A stretch of DNA of 64,000 nucleotides. It comes from Asterias rubens. Lineage: Eukaryota; Echinodermata; Asteroidea; Forcipulatida; Asteriidae. This document shows, in pieces, positions 32,901 to 43,827 of this stretch. Within the stretch, counting starts at the first letter, position 1, and each line of letters begins with the position of its first letter. The stretch is taken from contig NC_047062.1 of the NCBI RefSeq assembly GCF_902459465.1, positions 32,916,673-32,980,672 on the forward strand, in the 5' to 3' direction. The translations under genes and the position numbers were made by a program. The notes under the pieces are model-generated. The model was not told the origin of the DNA. It searched no databases and was given only the letters and a program-made list of their open reading frames with translations.

Positions 32901-35900
32901 TTACTTCAGAGGGAAGTTGTTTCTCACAATGTTTTATACTTTCAACAGCTCTCAATGGCTTGTTACCAAGTCAGTTTTTGTGCTAATATATATTTTGAGT
33001 AATTACCAAATGTGTACAGTGCCTTTAAGTGTAATCGTCCTTGTTCTCACTTTTTAAACAAATACAGCATTTTGTTTTTTTAGAGATAAACAGAACAAAT
33101 TATTGTTTTTTTTGCCATAATTTTCAGATTTTTTGAAATTTATTCCAGTGAAAACAGAAAATACACAAGAACTTCTGAAAATGTTGTCTTCCTATTATGC
33201 CATTTAAAGTGCAATCATCCTTGTTTTTAGGTTTTAAACGAAAACAACACTAGGTTTTTTAGAATAAAAACAAACGAAAAGGCTTTGTTAATTGTTAATG
33301 TTTCACTTTTTTCTTTAAAATATTTTGTGCAATGAAAATGGAAAATGACAAATGAGTAAAATGTAACACAAAAGTGTCTACGCATGATGTCTTCATGAGG
33401 TGCCATGCTTAATATTTAAAAACCATAAAATAAAATTCCGAATTATGTAAAAATTTGCAAACTGATAACTATTGACTCACCATATTTCCTTCTAATCTCG
33501 TCATTCTTTGCCTTTCGATCAGCTTTCCTACAAAAATGAAAATAAAAAAAGATTTGTTATAAGATTTCCTTACTTTTAATACATTACCTTAAACGAAATG
33601 TCAACACTGCAGTGTACGCCTCATAAATTAATACTTCCTGTTTTCATGCTGGTATTCCATTATTTCCTGGTCCAAATTGGTACCAACCATATTGAGTTTT
33701 ACATGATGCGCACAGTTTTGTTTCTTCATATACTTTTGTTTCTGCATAGTCTAATGCGATTTATGGCTTTACAAATTCACGTTGATGGGAAAGTAAGCTT
33801 TTATAGCAATAACAAAACTTTAGCATAACAAGTGACCTCTGTTTCCGGTTATACTTGTAAGCGATTAAGATTTTTGCCCAACTGACGTTCAGGTTATTAT
33901 TAAACCTATTAGCCGCACACAATTTTAAACAAGATTGGCTGATGAGGTTTCTCGAAATAAGCATCCTTGTTCCAAGTTTCAATTTTGTTTCAATGCTAAT
34001 TTGAACAAATTGTTAGTATGATATTAAATTGAAATTGTTATAAAAAAATTGCTGTGGTATTTTTGTTTTCAGATTGCTGTACAAATCATAGAAAAAAGTC
34101 TTAGAGCTGTTTTCTCTTTTTCGATACCATGAGACTTGCAGTCTATTGAGCAAGAAATAATCTTCATATGATCTGCATCAGACAAAGAACAACAATTGTT
34201 TACAAACATGGGAAAATGTCTGTATCCTTCCACACACGTTCTTTCCTTCTTATGAAACATATACAAATAATTCACTCAAATTAGATATTCCTTTCGTCAA
34301 AAAGTTGTGGCAGGATACGGAAAACTTTCCTTCAACACAAAACTAGAAACACAGAGCAAAATACATGAGAAAAACACTGCAACCACACATTGGCACATCA
34401 ACAAGGCAAACTGATGGTGCAGATACATTTGACTTCACACCACCACAGAAGCATGCAATAATTAGCCAATTCATGCGTAACTATTCATGCTGACACAGCA
34501 GACTTAAACTACAAGCTGAAAATACGCTCTATTGCATGCTGTCCCCCATCCCCCTCCCAGAGTGTCAGCCAGGGTGTCTGGGTGTCTTGTAGACACCCTG
34601 TTTTAATTTTGGACATCCGAATTTATCTGTCATTTACATGTTAATGTAATGTAACAGAACATTTGGATACCCTTTACCAAATCCTGGTTAAAACTCCCCA
34701 ACCTTTGGCAAATCTGAGATAAAACAGTAAAAAAAAAAAAAAACTAAATTCCAGAGAAACTATTTTCTCGAGCTTTGACAGATTTAAATGGTCAGGTTTT
34801 TTTTCCAACAGAAATTTTTGTTTTAACTTGAAGCCAAATGGCAGGGTCACATTGACTATGGTGGACATAGACCTTATCGCAAATACTTGGTACGTGCGCG
34901 CGTTGAGCGGTGAATGAGGTGCATGCTGGTCTAGCTAGCTTTCAGTTTTGATCGCTAGCTAGACCAGCATGCACCTCATTCAACAGTTGGCGCTTGCAGA
35001 ATAGGTATTTGCGAAAAGGTCTATAGTTGAAGCTTTAACAAAGAGCGCCCTCACAAGTGTTTACTAAGAGCAGAATGGACTACATATCTACACATGAAGA
35101 GTTGCTGTATCCAGCACTACACTATGGAGTCTTACTTCTGGCCGTGTTTGGCCTCGCGTTCAGCTTTCTTTCTGGCAGATACGGCTTCCTGCCTTTCTAG
35201 TCTGAAATACAAGAAATTTCAGATAACTTTATTTATTTTATATAAATTTGAATTAGTTCTTACTTCTGCTCGTGGTGCATTTTCCTCTCAGTCTTCTTCC
35301 GTTCGACCTTTGCATCCTCTTTAGCGTACCTGTGAGAAACCAACATATTAATAATGGAATCAATGTGTGGTCAAGAGGTTTTCAACAAGTGGTTTAATCC
35401 CAATGAGGCCTGGTTCTTGATAATTTAACCGAGACGAAGTCAAGGTAAATTATCAAGAACCAGGCCTCGGCGGGTTTAAACCACTAGTTGCAAACCGATT
35501 CAACACACTTTGATTCCTATTCATAAATACCTTTTCGGTCAAAAACATCATCACTTTTTGGTCAAAAAAATAAATAAATGCAAAAATTATAATGGTTAAA
35601 TGATTTCTTTCAACACAACACCCCTCCAGCTATGAAATGGTAGAGCCCTCCGCCGCCCTTGCGTTAACAACTCCTTATAAGGGAATGCTGTGGGCGTCGT
35701 GCGTATCGCGTGATGTGGCACAACGGTTTCAGCCGTTGCTCTCGACCAATAGGAATGAAGAAACTGTCTTATAAGAACAGGTGCAAGGTGGCGTGTCACG
35801 CCCATGAATTAACACTTTTTACCGGTCATAAACAAAGGTTTATACACACCCACGTGACGTGCTCTCCACCAATAGTAATAGCAAACTGTCTGAGGAATTT

Positions 35901-38900
35901 ATGAATAATGGAACAAAAGAGTGGTACAAGGTCTTGAATGTCCGTGCGATAAAGGACTAAACTGAAGGCGAGGTCCTTTATTGCACGGCCCCGACCCTAC
36001 CAGGTTTTACACAAACGTTCAACACCAAGTCACCTCTTTTCTATTCCCATTCATAAATGCAAATTTTCAAAAATCTATCCAAAATTTGTTGTAAATATTC
36101 AGTTCATGTCACGATCTCATGCTCTGTTTCGGGAAGCGTCAAAATGCACAAGACCCTCTACTGACTGTGCGTAGGCGCGCACGTTCTATCTAATATTTGT
36201 ACATTGATTATGCGACATGGACAACTAGCAACAAGGGTAAAGCTTGCATGCCACGCCTACAGAATTTTAAACACTTCTAGCCGTGTTTATATCAAAAATT
36301 TAAACACCCTCATGTGATGTGCTCTCCACCAGTATGAACAGAAAAACTGTCTAGGGTATTTATGAATAACATTTGAGAAGCAGCTTTGTTCGTTTCCTTT
36401 AAGTCCTCAGCAGCCCGGATATACTTAGGTTATTTTAACCTTATGTTCTGCGACAATGTGCCCAAATATTCACCATGGTCCAGTGGTTAGACTGCAGGAT
36501 TTGCAATCACAAGGTTGTGGGTTCGAATCCTACCAAGCTAACCTTGTTCCAGTGGTTAGACTGCAGGATTTGCAATCACAAGGTTGTGGGTTCGAATCCT
36601 ACTCCCAAGCTAACCATTGATTTCACAAGAACTAGACTAAGTATTATCGTCTAGTTACTGAATCACAATTTCTTGATTTGTGCAACAATTCATAACCGTA
36701 GATGACGCTAAACCAATGTTTGTACTTGGCTGTCTTGCCAAGTTTCCTTGACGGGAAAGATCATCTAAATAAGCAAACAAACAATTATATTCAATATTTG
36801 TATAATATCGCCTTCCTGGCAAGAGATGCTTTACCCCCTCTGCTGAGTTCTATTACTCAGCCAGTCCATTTACAAGTTTAGTACCCTTCCTATAGTCCTA
36901 TACCTATTTGCTTGAATGTGAAGAAAGTATTGGCCCTTCAACAGGGCCATTTTAAGTATAATGCCCCCAGCAGAATGCTAATTCCCTCATTGGCTAAACG
37001 ACAGTATATTGCCCTCCTTACTTGGCTCTGTTGGATCCTGAACAGCAGCAGCAGCAGTAGATGCATATAGTCATTGCAAGGAGTAGAACGCCAGCAATCA
37101 CTCCCATTGAAATGATCAAGGCTTCGAAGTTCACTACAAACAGAAACAAAACAAAAACAAAGGACCACAGAAAATGTTTATTCATGACAGAATTCTGAAA
37201 TCACTTTATGAAGAATCACATGTTGATCAAGTTCATGAGTTCTTTTAAACTCATCACAACAGCGCTGAGAGTTACTAGTTGATGTCAGTCAAAAAAATCC
37301 TGAAAATGGCTTGTAGCTCTGGGTGTGCCACCCCCCCCCCCCCACCCCACCCATCCCCACCTCAACCTCCAAGATGCCAACAGATTTATAGACTCTGTGC
37401 ATTACGAGAAATACAACACCTTGTTTGGACACAATGTGGACATATTCTTTCTCCTTTTCAATTCATGGTTGTTTTACTTCTTTTACCAGGACCGGGTAAA
37501 CTTTGTGCTTAATTTGTGTAAACCCCTTTCATGACATCAGGGCCCAATTACATAGAGCTGCTAAGCACAAATATTTGCTTAGCATGAAATTTGTTTGCCT
37601 TAATAAAAACAGGATTACCAACCAAATTTCCACATGATTTTCAGGATAAGTAAACAACAGCTGAATACCTGTAACAAGCAATATGCAACAAATGGAAATT
37701 TGGTCGGTAATCCTGTTTTTATCAAGGAAGAAATTTCATGCTAAGCAAATTCTTGTGCTAAGCTGCTCTATGAAATTGGGCCCTGCTTTGAAACCAACTC
37801 TGTCAGCACTGCCAACATTTGAATCTTGTAAGAAGGAAGATTGTTTACAACAATCAGGAAGATATAATTAGAATTACATTTTACATTCAACATCGGGGAA
37901 AGGTTTCCACAATTTGGGGGACTTTCAAATTTATGCTCACCAGAACATGGAAAGATTGGTTTATTTTCAAGGAACTTTCTGCAGAATCCGGGAGAGTTGG
38001 CAGTTGTACTCTATGCTAGGTGAGATAGTATGTACACGAGGAAGAACAGCAACAACAGTTCCTCCTTCTTAACTGGACACATTGCCTTGGACCGGCGAGT
38101 TGGTCAATGAAAAGCATTTGAACCCCCTTGTTATAAAATGCATTCGATAGAAAGATGTCTAAGAGTAGGTGATAATGATCCACTCAAACATGCCTCGAAA
38201 TTCCACATTTTTCCTTATACATGTATATGTCAAGAACTAACACTGTCGGCCATTAATTTGTCAAATTTTTGACTCTACAAATAGCTGAGCATGTTAGTTT
38301 TTAAAAGTAAAAGGAACCCATGCAATTTCGAGGCATATCTGTGTTGATCATAATATTCTACTTTTAAAACATCTTTCTAACCATACATTTAAAGCCATTG
38401 GACCCTTTCGGTTCAGAAAAAAAAAAAAAATTCACAGATTTACAAATAACTCACAGGGTTTACAGAAGGCAATGGTGAAAGACTTCTCTTGAAATATTAT
38501 TCCATGAAATGCTTTACTTTTTGAGAAAACAGCAAAACAATATAAATTCTCGTTAACGAGAATTACGGATTTATTTGAAACACATGTCATGACACGGCGA
38601 AACGCGCGGAAACAATCGTGGGTTTTTCCGTTGTTTTCTCCCGACTCCGATGACCGATTGAGCCTAAATTTTCACAGGTTTGTTATTTGATATAGAAGTT
38701 GTGGTACACAAAGTGTGGGCCTTGGACAACACTGTTTACCGAAAGGGTCCAATGGCTTTAATAGAGTATTGGTTTCAAATGCTTTTCATGGACCAACTCA
38801 CCCGGTCCAAGGCAATTTGTCCCTTCAATAAATCTCTAGAAGGTTTCTTTGTTACTTACAGAAACAGACTCCCCATCTGGCTTGAGACAGGTCACAATAC

Positions 38901-40043
38901 TTTGTAGGGAAGATTTCTTTCGCTGGGTATTTTGCACAGACACCATTTGTATAGCAGTAAAAACACTGTGTGTAAGAATTCAAAAACAGACATTAGTAAA
39001 GAACAACTGAAAACACAAGAATACCAGGCTTTTCCCAATACTGTGTGTTTACTGGGCCCCATTCTAAAATCGCAGGCCTCGGGCCTGAGGTCCAATTTTA
39101 ATTTCAAACCCTGCTTTTAAAAAACATTTACAGTAGGGATAAAATAGATTCTTAACTTCATAATGTTCTTTATTTCTTCCTTGTGACTTACTTTGGCTCC
39201 TGGAAATTTGACACATTTATCGCAGCTGCCATTGTGAGCTCCACATGCTGTGATAAGTAGAAAAAAATCCTTTAAGATTAGGTAGTTTTCATTTTATTTT
39301 TGTTGAGAAGATACCAAATCCTAAAATTGTTTAATAAGCACTTCAAAAATTAAGCCATCCCATCCACACAATGCGCAAAGCTGGTGTGATGTGTCTTTTG
39401 ACATTTTTTTGCCGGCTAAACTATACAGATACAGATACAGACAGACAGAGCTTGTTTATAAATCAATTCATGAACGTTTTTATCAAATTCAAAATTGTAT
39501 TTTTTAAATTTTGGTATTTACAATAAATGGAATCCTTATAAATTCAAAATATTCACTGCCTTTTTTTCTTCATTAGTTGGGCAGTTTTTCCATCATAGTC
39601 ACACAAGATACGAGAACAAAAAACATAATAAAAGTAATAAAACAGTATAAAGCACGTACTATATTTAGAAATTACAACATGAATGAAAAAGTGGCGGTCA
39701 GAATCATGTGACAAAAAGTATTAAATAATAAAATAAAATAAAAAGACAACCCAAACCTTAACTTACAAAAAGTGTGAACTGTAATCTCTTTATAATACTA
39801 AAATTAAACACAAGATTCTGAAAGATAATAACAACTACCCCTCCATGGGTAAAATGAGATTAAATTTATCAAAATTTCTGTTGAAAATCACAACTTCTGA
39901 AGTAATTAACGTAACTTACTATCTTCGATGGGCGGTGTTGTCAAAGGCTTTTCCGTTGTTGTTGCTGCCGAAACAAGACAATTTTCCAAACAAATACACA
40001 CAAAAAAGACGAGAAGAGTTGCCAAAAACACCCCTCCCTTCAT
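29933..40043 (-). CDS. PTTG1IP: PTTG1-interacting protein (PTTG1IP/PBF), 8 exons
   Basis: Minus-strand exons: 40043-39920, 39247-39192, 38965-38860, 37133-37022, 35329-35264, 35201-35136, 33527-33481 and 29991-29933. Together they give 636 nt, 211 aa plus TAG, with all sites GT/AG and phases matched. The product is a single-pass type I membrane protein. A signal peptide (residues 1-26, hydrophobic LATLLVFFVCICL) is followed by a short T/P-rich spacer. A cysteine-rich PSI-like domain runs from about 43 to 94 (C..HNGSCDKC, CFYCYTNGVC, LSQARWGVC). Then comes the signature NFEALIISMG leading into the membrane helix (about 97-120) and a run of five cysteines. A charged coiled-coil tail ends NDEIRRKYG. 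Human PTTG1IP is 180 aa and binds securin (PTTG1). The last exon adds 18 residues ending YHKLDESAPA, where YHKL fits a YxxPhi sorting motif. I chose the ATG giving the clean signal peptide; an in-frame ATG at 40109 would add 22 residues. Confidence 0.92.
30199..30412. mobile_element. MITE with TGCAATA ends
   Basis: The left end tgcaatagaccaatccatta...agctccgcc is the inverted form of the right end ggcggagcctaatggatcggtgtattgca. The 214-bp element has a GC-rich centre with gcgcgcgc. It lies in PTTG1IP intron 7; the frames on both strands reflect the symmetry. Confidence 0.8.
30590..31110. repeat. Tandem array, about 4 x 152 bp
   Basis: gccaataaata recurs near 30600, 30752, 30905 and 31057. 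Units share acacacaaggatggcaaaaa, tgttctgggaatgtttgatgac and gcatgacatgcacacaacaa. The array is diverged and lies in PTTG1IP intron 7. Open frames of up to 103 aa here are repeat-derived. Confidence 0.75.
31115..32029. other. Intronic stretch without recognised features
   Basis: Part of PTTG1IP intron 7. I saw no exon, array or clear element. A weak inverted pair (caatttcataaagagg... / ...gtgaaaccgagccc, about 31410-31550) may be an eroded MITE. Confidence 0.4.
32030..32200 (-). repeat. tRNA-like SINE family 3 copy
   Basis: tttcgagcctgcgatctctggagtaacatgcccacgctctactctaacaactgagctatctagccc reads in reverse as a tRNA-like head (GGGCTAGATAGCTCAGTTG... with B-box remnant). The tail tttgtcaatatcttcgctcggg is shared with 17878-18060. 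Confidence 0.55.
32667..33028. mobile_element. MITE family A, diverged
   Basis: Ends ttaaaggcactgaacacgtt and gtgtacagtgcctttaa. The central hairpin is replaced by aaaggcttttatt. PTTG1IP intron 7. Confidence 0.8.
33030..33480. other. Intronic stretch, A/T-rich
   Basis: Part of PTTG1IP intron 7 before exon 7. Two blocks share gtgcaatcatccttgtttt / gtgtaatcgtccttgttctc followed by a t-run and gaataaaaaca, hinting at an old duplication. There is no coding content. Confidence 0.4.
34868..35024. repeat. Long hairpin element
   Basis: gaatgaggtgcatgctggtctagctagc is followed after 14 bp by its exact inverted copy. Weaker outer arms pair catagaccttatcgcaaatac with gtatttgcgaaaaggtctat. The 157-bp structure lies in PTTG1IP intron 6, near 3-prime of exon 6 on the gene's strand. 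Confidence 0.8.
35347..35900. repeat. Interspersed repeat F, split copy, with an inverted arm
   Basis: Blocks 35347-35437 and 35706-35898 match 97-372. Between them, 35450-35520 is an inverted partial copy of the first block (aattatcaagaaccaggcctcgg...tttaaaccactagttgcaaaccgattcaacacactttgattcc). The arm therefore folds back, and the element may itself be foldback in nature. PTTG1IP intron 4. Confidence 0.65.
36473..36616 (+). repeat. Tandem pair of tRNA-like sequences
   Basis: Two almost identical units (cagtgg at 36481 and 36550; period 69) each contain ccagtggttagactgcagga, ttgcaatcacaagg and a perfect B box in gtgggttcgaatcct. The middle would place GCA in an anticodon-like loop. A 7-bp acceptor stem cannot be drawn, so functional tRNA is doubtful. 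SINE heads are more likely. PTTG1IP intron 4. Confidence 0.55.
37540..37783. mobile_element. MITE family D, well preserved
   Basis: Ends gggcccaattacatagagctgctaagc and inverted agctgctctatgaaattgggccc. Two inner inverted blocks (ggattaccaaccaaatttcc / ggaaatttggtcggtaatcc) make it a near-complete foldback. PTTG1IP intron 3. Confidence 0.88.
38074..38826. mobile_element. MITE family C, carrying a nested family-B MITE
   Basis: The outer ends are ggacacattgccttggaccgg and inverted ccggtccaaggcaatttgtcc. The inner inverted pair gcctcgaaattccac / gcaatttcgaggc also occurs at 26804-27160. The right arm is displaced by a complete family-B element at 38389-38761. PTTG1IP intron 3. Confidence 0.85.
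38389..38761. mobile_element. MITE family B, nested insertion
   Basis: Ends ttaaagccattggacccttt and gaaagggtccaatggcttta(a). The centre has attctcgttaacgagaatt. It interrupts the family-C element, so family B moved after that family-C copy had inserted. Confidence 0.88.
39350..39450 (+). mobile_element. LINE 3' end, heavily 5'-truncated
   Basis: taagccatcccatccacaca...gctggtgtgatgtgtctttt...tttttttgccggct matches, in reverse, the 3' UTR of the LINE tail at 12900-12962. It ends in a short (acagat)n/(acag)n microsatellite, which is typical of such elements. PTTG1IP intron 1. Confidence 0.7.
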
Positions 40044-40688
40044 CTTGATAACTAATAACGGTATTACTTGGTACAAAAAAAAACGATGACGAGATAAATT
40101 TGTAGACAAAACTCAGACTGTTGGTAGTGTTTCCTTCTTATTACGCAGTCCAAAAACAATGTTTCCGCTATTGTGTACGGTGTGCATTTGGAGGTCAATT
40201 GAAGGTCACATTTTAGGGGTAAAGGTCAAACAATTTCACAGCGCGCGAGAATATCACCAAGTAATAATGGGAAGTAGCTAAAATGCAAGAAATTTCCTCG
40301 TCTTTGAAAGAACAAAATGTATCAACATTATCTTTATAAATGTTGATACATTTACTCATACTTATAGTAGGGATGGCAACCAGAATTTCAATGTTTGTTC
40401 TATAGCTTTGAAATGTGGCTAGTATGAAAGAATTCAGTAAATGGAGTTATTTGGTGGTTGTTTGAAGAAAATCGGTCAAGGGGTTCCAGAGTTGTGGTTA
40501 TTTAGTGTCAAGTTCAGAGTCGTGGTCGTTGCCTAGCAACTAAAGTAAACAACAAACAAACAAATAACAATTTTAATAAAATCCTAATTAACAAATTAGA
40601 CTTTTTAGTTACACAAAACTGAAATATTCTGGTTCCAGGCAAAAAGTGTTATGAGAACTGAAGAAAAAAACCAATTTGATTGCGTGGA
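40044..40688. promoter_or_regulatory. PTTG1IP upstream flank
   Basis: This is the 0.6 kb before the PTTG1IP start, up to the assembly gap. It contains a short hairpin, aatgtatcaacattatctttataaatgttgataca, at about 40315-40351. There is no clear TATA or Inr. Promoter status is positional inference only. Confidence 0.35.
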
Positions 40689-41188
40689 NNNNNNNNNNNN
40701 NNNNNNNNNNNNNNNNNNNNNNNNNNNNNNNNNNNNNNNNNNNNNNNNNNNNNNNNNNNNNNNNNNNNNNNNNNNNNNNNNNNNNNNNNNNNNNNNNNNN
40801 NNNNNNNNNNNNNNNNNNNNNNNNNNNNNNNNNNNNNNNNNNNNNNNNNNNNNNNNNNNNNNNNNNNNNNNNNNNNNNNNNNNNNNNNNNNNNNNNNNNN
40901 NNNNNNNNNNNNNNNNNNNNNNNNNNNNNNNNNNNNNNNNNNNNNNNNNNNNNNNNNNNNNNNNNNNNNNNNNNNNNNNNNNNNNNNNNNNNNNNNNNNN
41001 NNNNNNNNNNNNNNNNNNNNNNNNNNNNNNNNNNNNNNNNNNNNNNNNNNNNNNNNNNNNNNNNNNNNNNNNNNNNNNNNNNNNNNNNNNNNNNNNNNNN
41101 NNNNNNNNNNNNNNNNNNNNNNNNNNNNNNNNNNNNNNNNNNNNNNNNNNNNNNNNNNNNNNNNNNNNNNNNNNNNNNNNNNNNNNNN
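40689..41188. other. Assembly gap, 500 N
   Basis: Exactly 500 N, which is probably a fixed-size placeholder for an unknown length. It cuts the first visible copy of the duplicated exon. Open frames reported across it are artefacts. Confidence 0.98.
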
Positions 41189-41213
41189 TATTCATTGAAG
41201 TCTCCAACAGAAG
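41189..41213 (+). CDS. Module exon copy 1, 3' end only
   Basis: Only the last 25 nt are visible (ttcattgaagtctccaacagaag before gtaaat). They match the ends of the later copies (ttcaa(t/c)gatgtcttctccaacagaag). The rest is in the N gap. Confidence 0.5.
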
Positions 41214-41851
41214 GTAAATTTATGGGGGGGGGGGAAATCATTAATTTAAGACCCACCAAGATATTTTGGACAGTTTGATGATACTAGGCTTGAGAAAAAT
41301 ATTCAAATATTTGATTGTTTTCTTGAACCAGTTGTTACCAGGTCCCCTTGTGAGCAATGCACTGTTGCTTCATCCTCTGGAAGGGGCATTGATTCTGTTG
41401 GTCACATTTTGTTAAGTAATGCATGTAAAAGAACCCAGAACAGTCATCATGAAAAAGAAGGGCCTGTGTTTCTGGTATGGTTTGGCTGCAAGTTGCACCA
41501 CTGTGCCAATCAAGGTGCTTCACATAATCATTCATTCATTTCATTTCAGATACATTTATTTGATGTCAACATCAATCAATACACTGTGATAACTTTGTTC
41601 AGAAAACATATAATAACTTGTACTAAGGAAAACTTAATCCAGTTAATGAACAATAAATAGAAAATAGTTTGACGTTAACATGTAGGAAAAAGAAGAAGCA
41701 AAAGCTATTTTTTCCTCTTCCCTAAAGACAAGGACAAGTTTCTTCTTAACAAATATCCACCTTTTCTTTTACTCTTTGTTGCTAGTGCCTTAAATACCTC
41801 ATTAGTAGATATTCCTTTTTACAGAATATTTTTTATATTTTTTACATTTAG

Positions 41852-41957
41852 GCTAGCCACAGACACACCATTGTCAGATAACGTCTGCCTCCAGAAGTAG
41901 ATGCAAGATGGGAATGTAGCCCAGCTTAGGATTCAAAGATGTCTTCTCCATCAACAG
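41852..41957 (+). pseudogene. Module exon copy 2, frameshifted
   Basis: Acceptor acatttag and donor aacag|gtaaac are intact. A 2-nt loss in the ctctccagaag segment shifts the frame into TAG shortly after. Length is 106 nt against 108 in open copies. Confidence 0.6.
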
Positions 41958-42208
41958 GTAAACTTATAAACCTTTAATTTGAGATGCATTCAAGAGATTT
42001 GAAGAAAAATATGTAAACATGAATGTAATCTTATTTTGAACCACTGGGTTCGAATCCCGGTTGTGGCATGTCATTTTGATGAGCAAGGCACTTTTGTTTC
42101 ATCCTCTGGAAGGTGCATACAGCTGTAGGTCTTGTTTGTTATGAAACACATGTTAAAGAACCCAGAACACTAGCAGTGAAAGTGAAGGGCTTGTTCCTGT
42201 GTTTCTGG

Positions 42209-42545
42209 TATGGTTTGGCAGCAAGTGTTGCCACCATGCTGTGCTTGACTAGTGAGTGCTTTGATACCTCTAATAAATAGTCTCTTATAGACCTAATCGA
42301 TAGGTGTCCCTTTTATTTAATTCCCATTTAGCCTAGCTGGTATGGTTTGGCAGCAAGTGTTGCCACCATGCTGTGCTTGACAAGCGAGTGCTTTGATACC
42401 TCACATAAATAGTCTCTTATAGACCTAATCGATAGGTGTCCCTTTTATTTAATTCCCATTTAGCCTAGCTGGTATGGTTTGGCAGCAAGTGTTGCCACCA
42501 TAATATGCTTCCCTAGCGAGTTGAAAGCTCGCATAAATAGAGTTT
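42209..42545 (+). repeat. Small 132-bp array before module copy 3
   Basis: Units at about 42209, 42340 and 42471 match the larger array at 45061-46758, including cccatttagcctagctggta. The last unit is diverged. Confidence 0.85.
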
Positions 42546-42612
42546 TTTTATAGACCCAATTGGTAGGTGTTCCTTTCACAAAATACTGTTTTAATATTTT
42601 GTTCCCATTTAG

Positions 42613-42720
42613 TGTCGCTGCAGACACACCATTGTCAGATGAAGTCTACCTCTCCAGAAGTAGATGCAAGATTGGAGTGCAGCCCGGCTTAGGATCAGAT
42701 GATGTCGTCTCCTTTAACAG
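42613..42720 (+). CDS. Module exon copy 3, open
   Basis: 108 nt, phase 2 at both ends, acceptor cccatttag and donor ttaacag|gtaagt. It reads through with PLSDEVYLSRSRCKIGVQPG and ends SFNR. A symmetric exon can be gained or lost without shifting the frame. Confidence 0.6.
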
Positions 42721-43089
42721 GTAAGTTTCAGATGCACCGAGAGAGCCTTACCTCCCATGCTGATACAATGGTGCCGACCTATTCATTTCTCAGAAGTCAT
42801 CGTTTGTGGCACAAAGCTCTAGAATTGGGGATTATACATACAAACTTCACATGAAATTGTAAAAAGTTATAGAAAACATGTTTTAGTACACCCCGGTGGA
42901 CAGGCCAGGGAAAAAAGAAAGGCCATCTCTTTGAAATAGGTAGTGTTTGATACCACGAGATGTAAAACAAGTGTTTTGAGATTAACTGTCTGGCGCCCTC
43001 TTTTGGTCAAAGTTTTATTTGCTGCATTGAAAGAAAAACAACAGTACACCCCTTTTCACAGAATATTAATTAAATTTGTTTGCATTTAG

Positions 43090-43198
43090 GCTAGCTATAG
43101 AAGCCAATTGTCAGATGAAGTCTACTTCTCAAGAAGTATGATGCACGATGGGAATACAGCCCAACTTCAAGATTCAATGATGTCTTCTCCATCAACAG
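43090..43198 (+). pseudogene. Module exon copy 4, frameshifted
   Basis: 109 nt with intact splice motifs (gcatttag, aacag|gtgaat). An extra base in the agccaattgtcag segment breaks the frame and TGA follows. Confidence 0.6.
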
Positions 43199-43439
43199 GT
43201 GAATTTATAAACCTTTAATTTAAGATGCATCAAGAGACTATAGACAACTTGATAAAACTAGGTTTTGATAAAAATATGGAAACACATACGTAATGTTATT
43301 TTTTAACCACTTCCCCACTGGCTTTAAATCCCGGTTGTGGCATTTCCTTTTGATGAGCAAGGCACTTTTGCTTCATCCTTGTAAGGTGCACACAGCTGTA
43401 GGTCTTGTTTGTTTGTAAACATGAAAAAGAACGCAAACT

Positions 43440-43775
43440 TATGCAACTTAAACCCAGGTATAAGTTTTTTTTACGTGAAACATTTAAACTTGAAAAAAAA
43501 AGGCCCAAAATTGAAAAACATCAAGGGGTAAGTCCATGCATTTTGTCAGATTTATGCTCTAAAATGATGCAGCAGCTCTACTGATGCCTTTTTTACGCAA
43601 CTTGAACCTAGATCTAAGCTTTATTTAGGGAAATATTTAAACTTGAAAAAGGGCCCAAAAATGAAAAAACGTCGAGGGGTAAATCCAGGCATTTTGTCAA
43701 ATTTGGGCCAAAACTTGAGTTTTTTATTTTATGCTCTAAAATGATGCAGTAGGCTCTACTGATGGCTTATTAAAT
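43440..43775 (+). repeat. Two-copy tandem duplication in an intron
   Basis: The units begin ttatgcaacttaaacccagg and ttacgcaacttgaacctaga. Both continue with aaacttgaaaaa...ggcccaaaa, gaggggtaa.tcca.gcattttgtca and atgctctaaaatgatgcag. They are diverged by many substitutions and are not coding. Confidence 0.75.
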
Positions 43776-43827
43776 CATAAATCAACTTGATATTCTGACT
43801 TGATTTTCTTATCTTGTTTGGTTCCAG

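Noticed and set aside
40605..41278. Several open frames across the N run
   Set aside because: They consist mainly of unknown bases and are gap artefacts.
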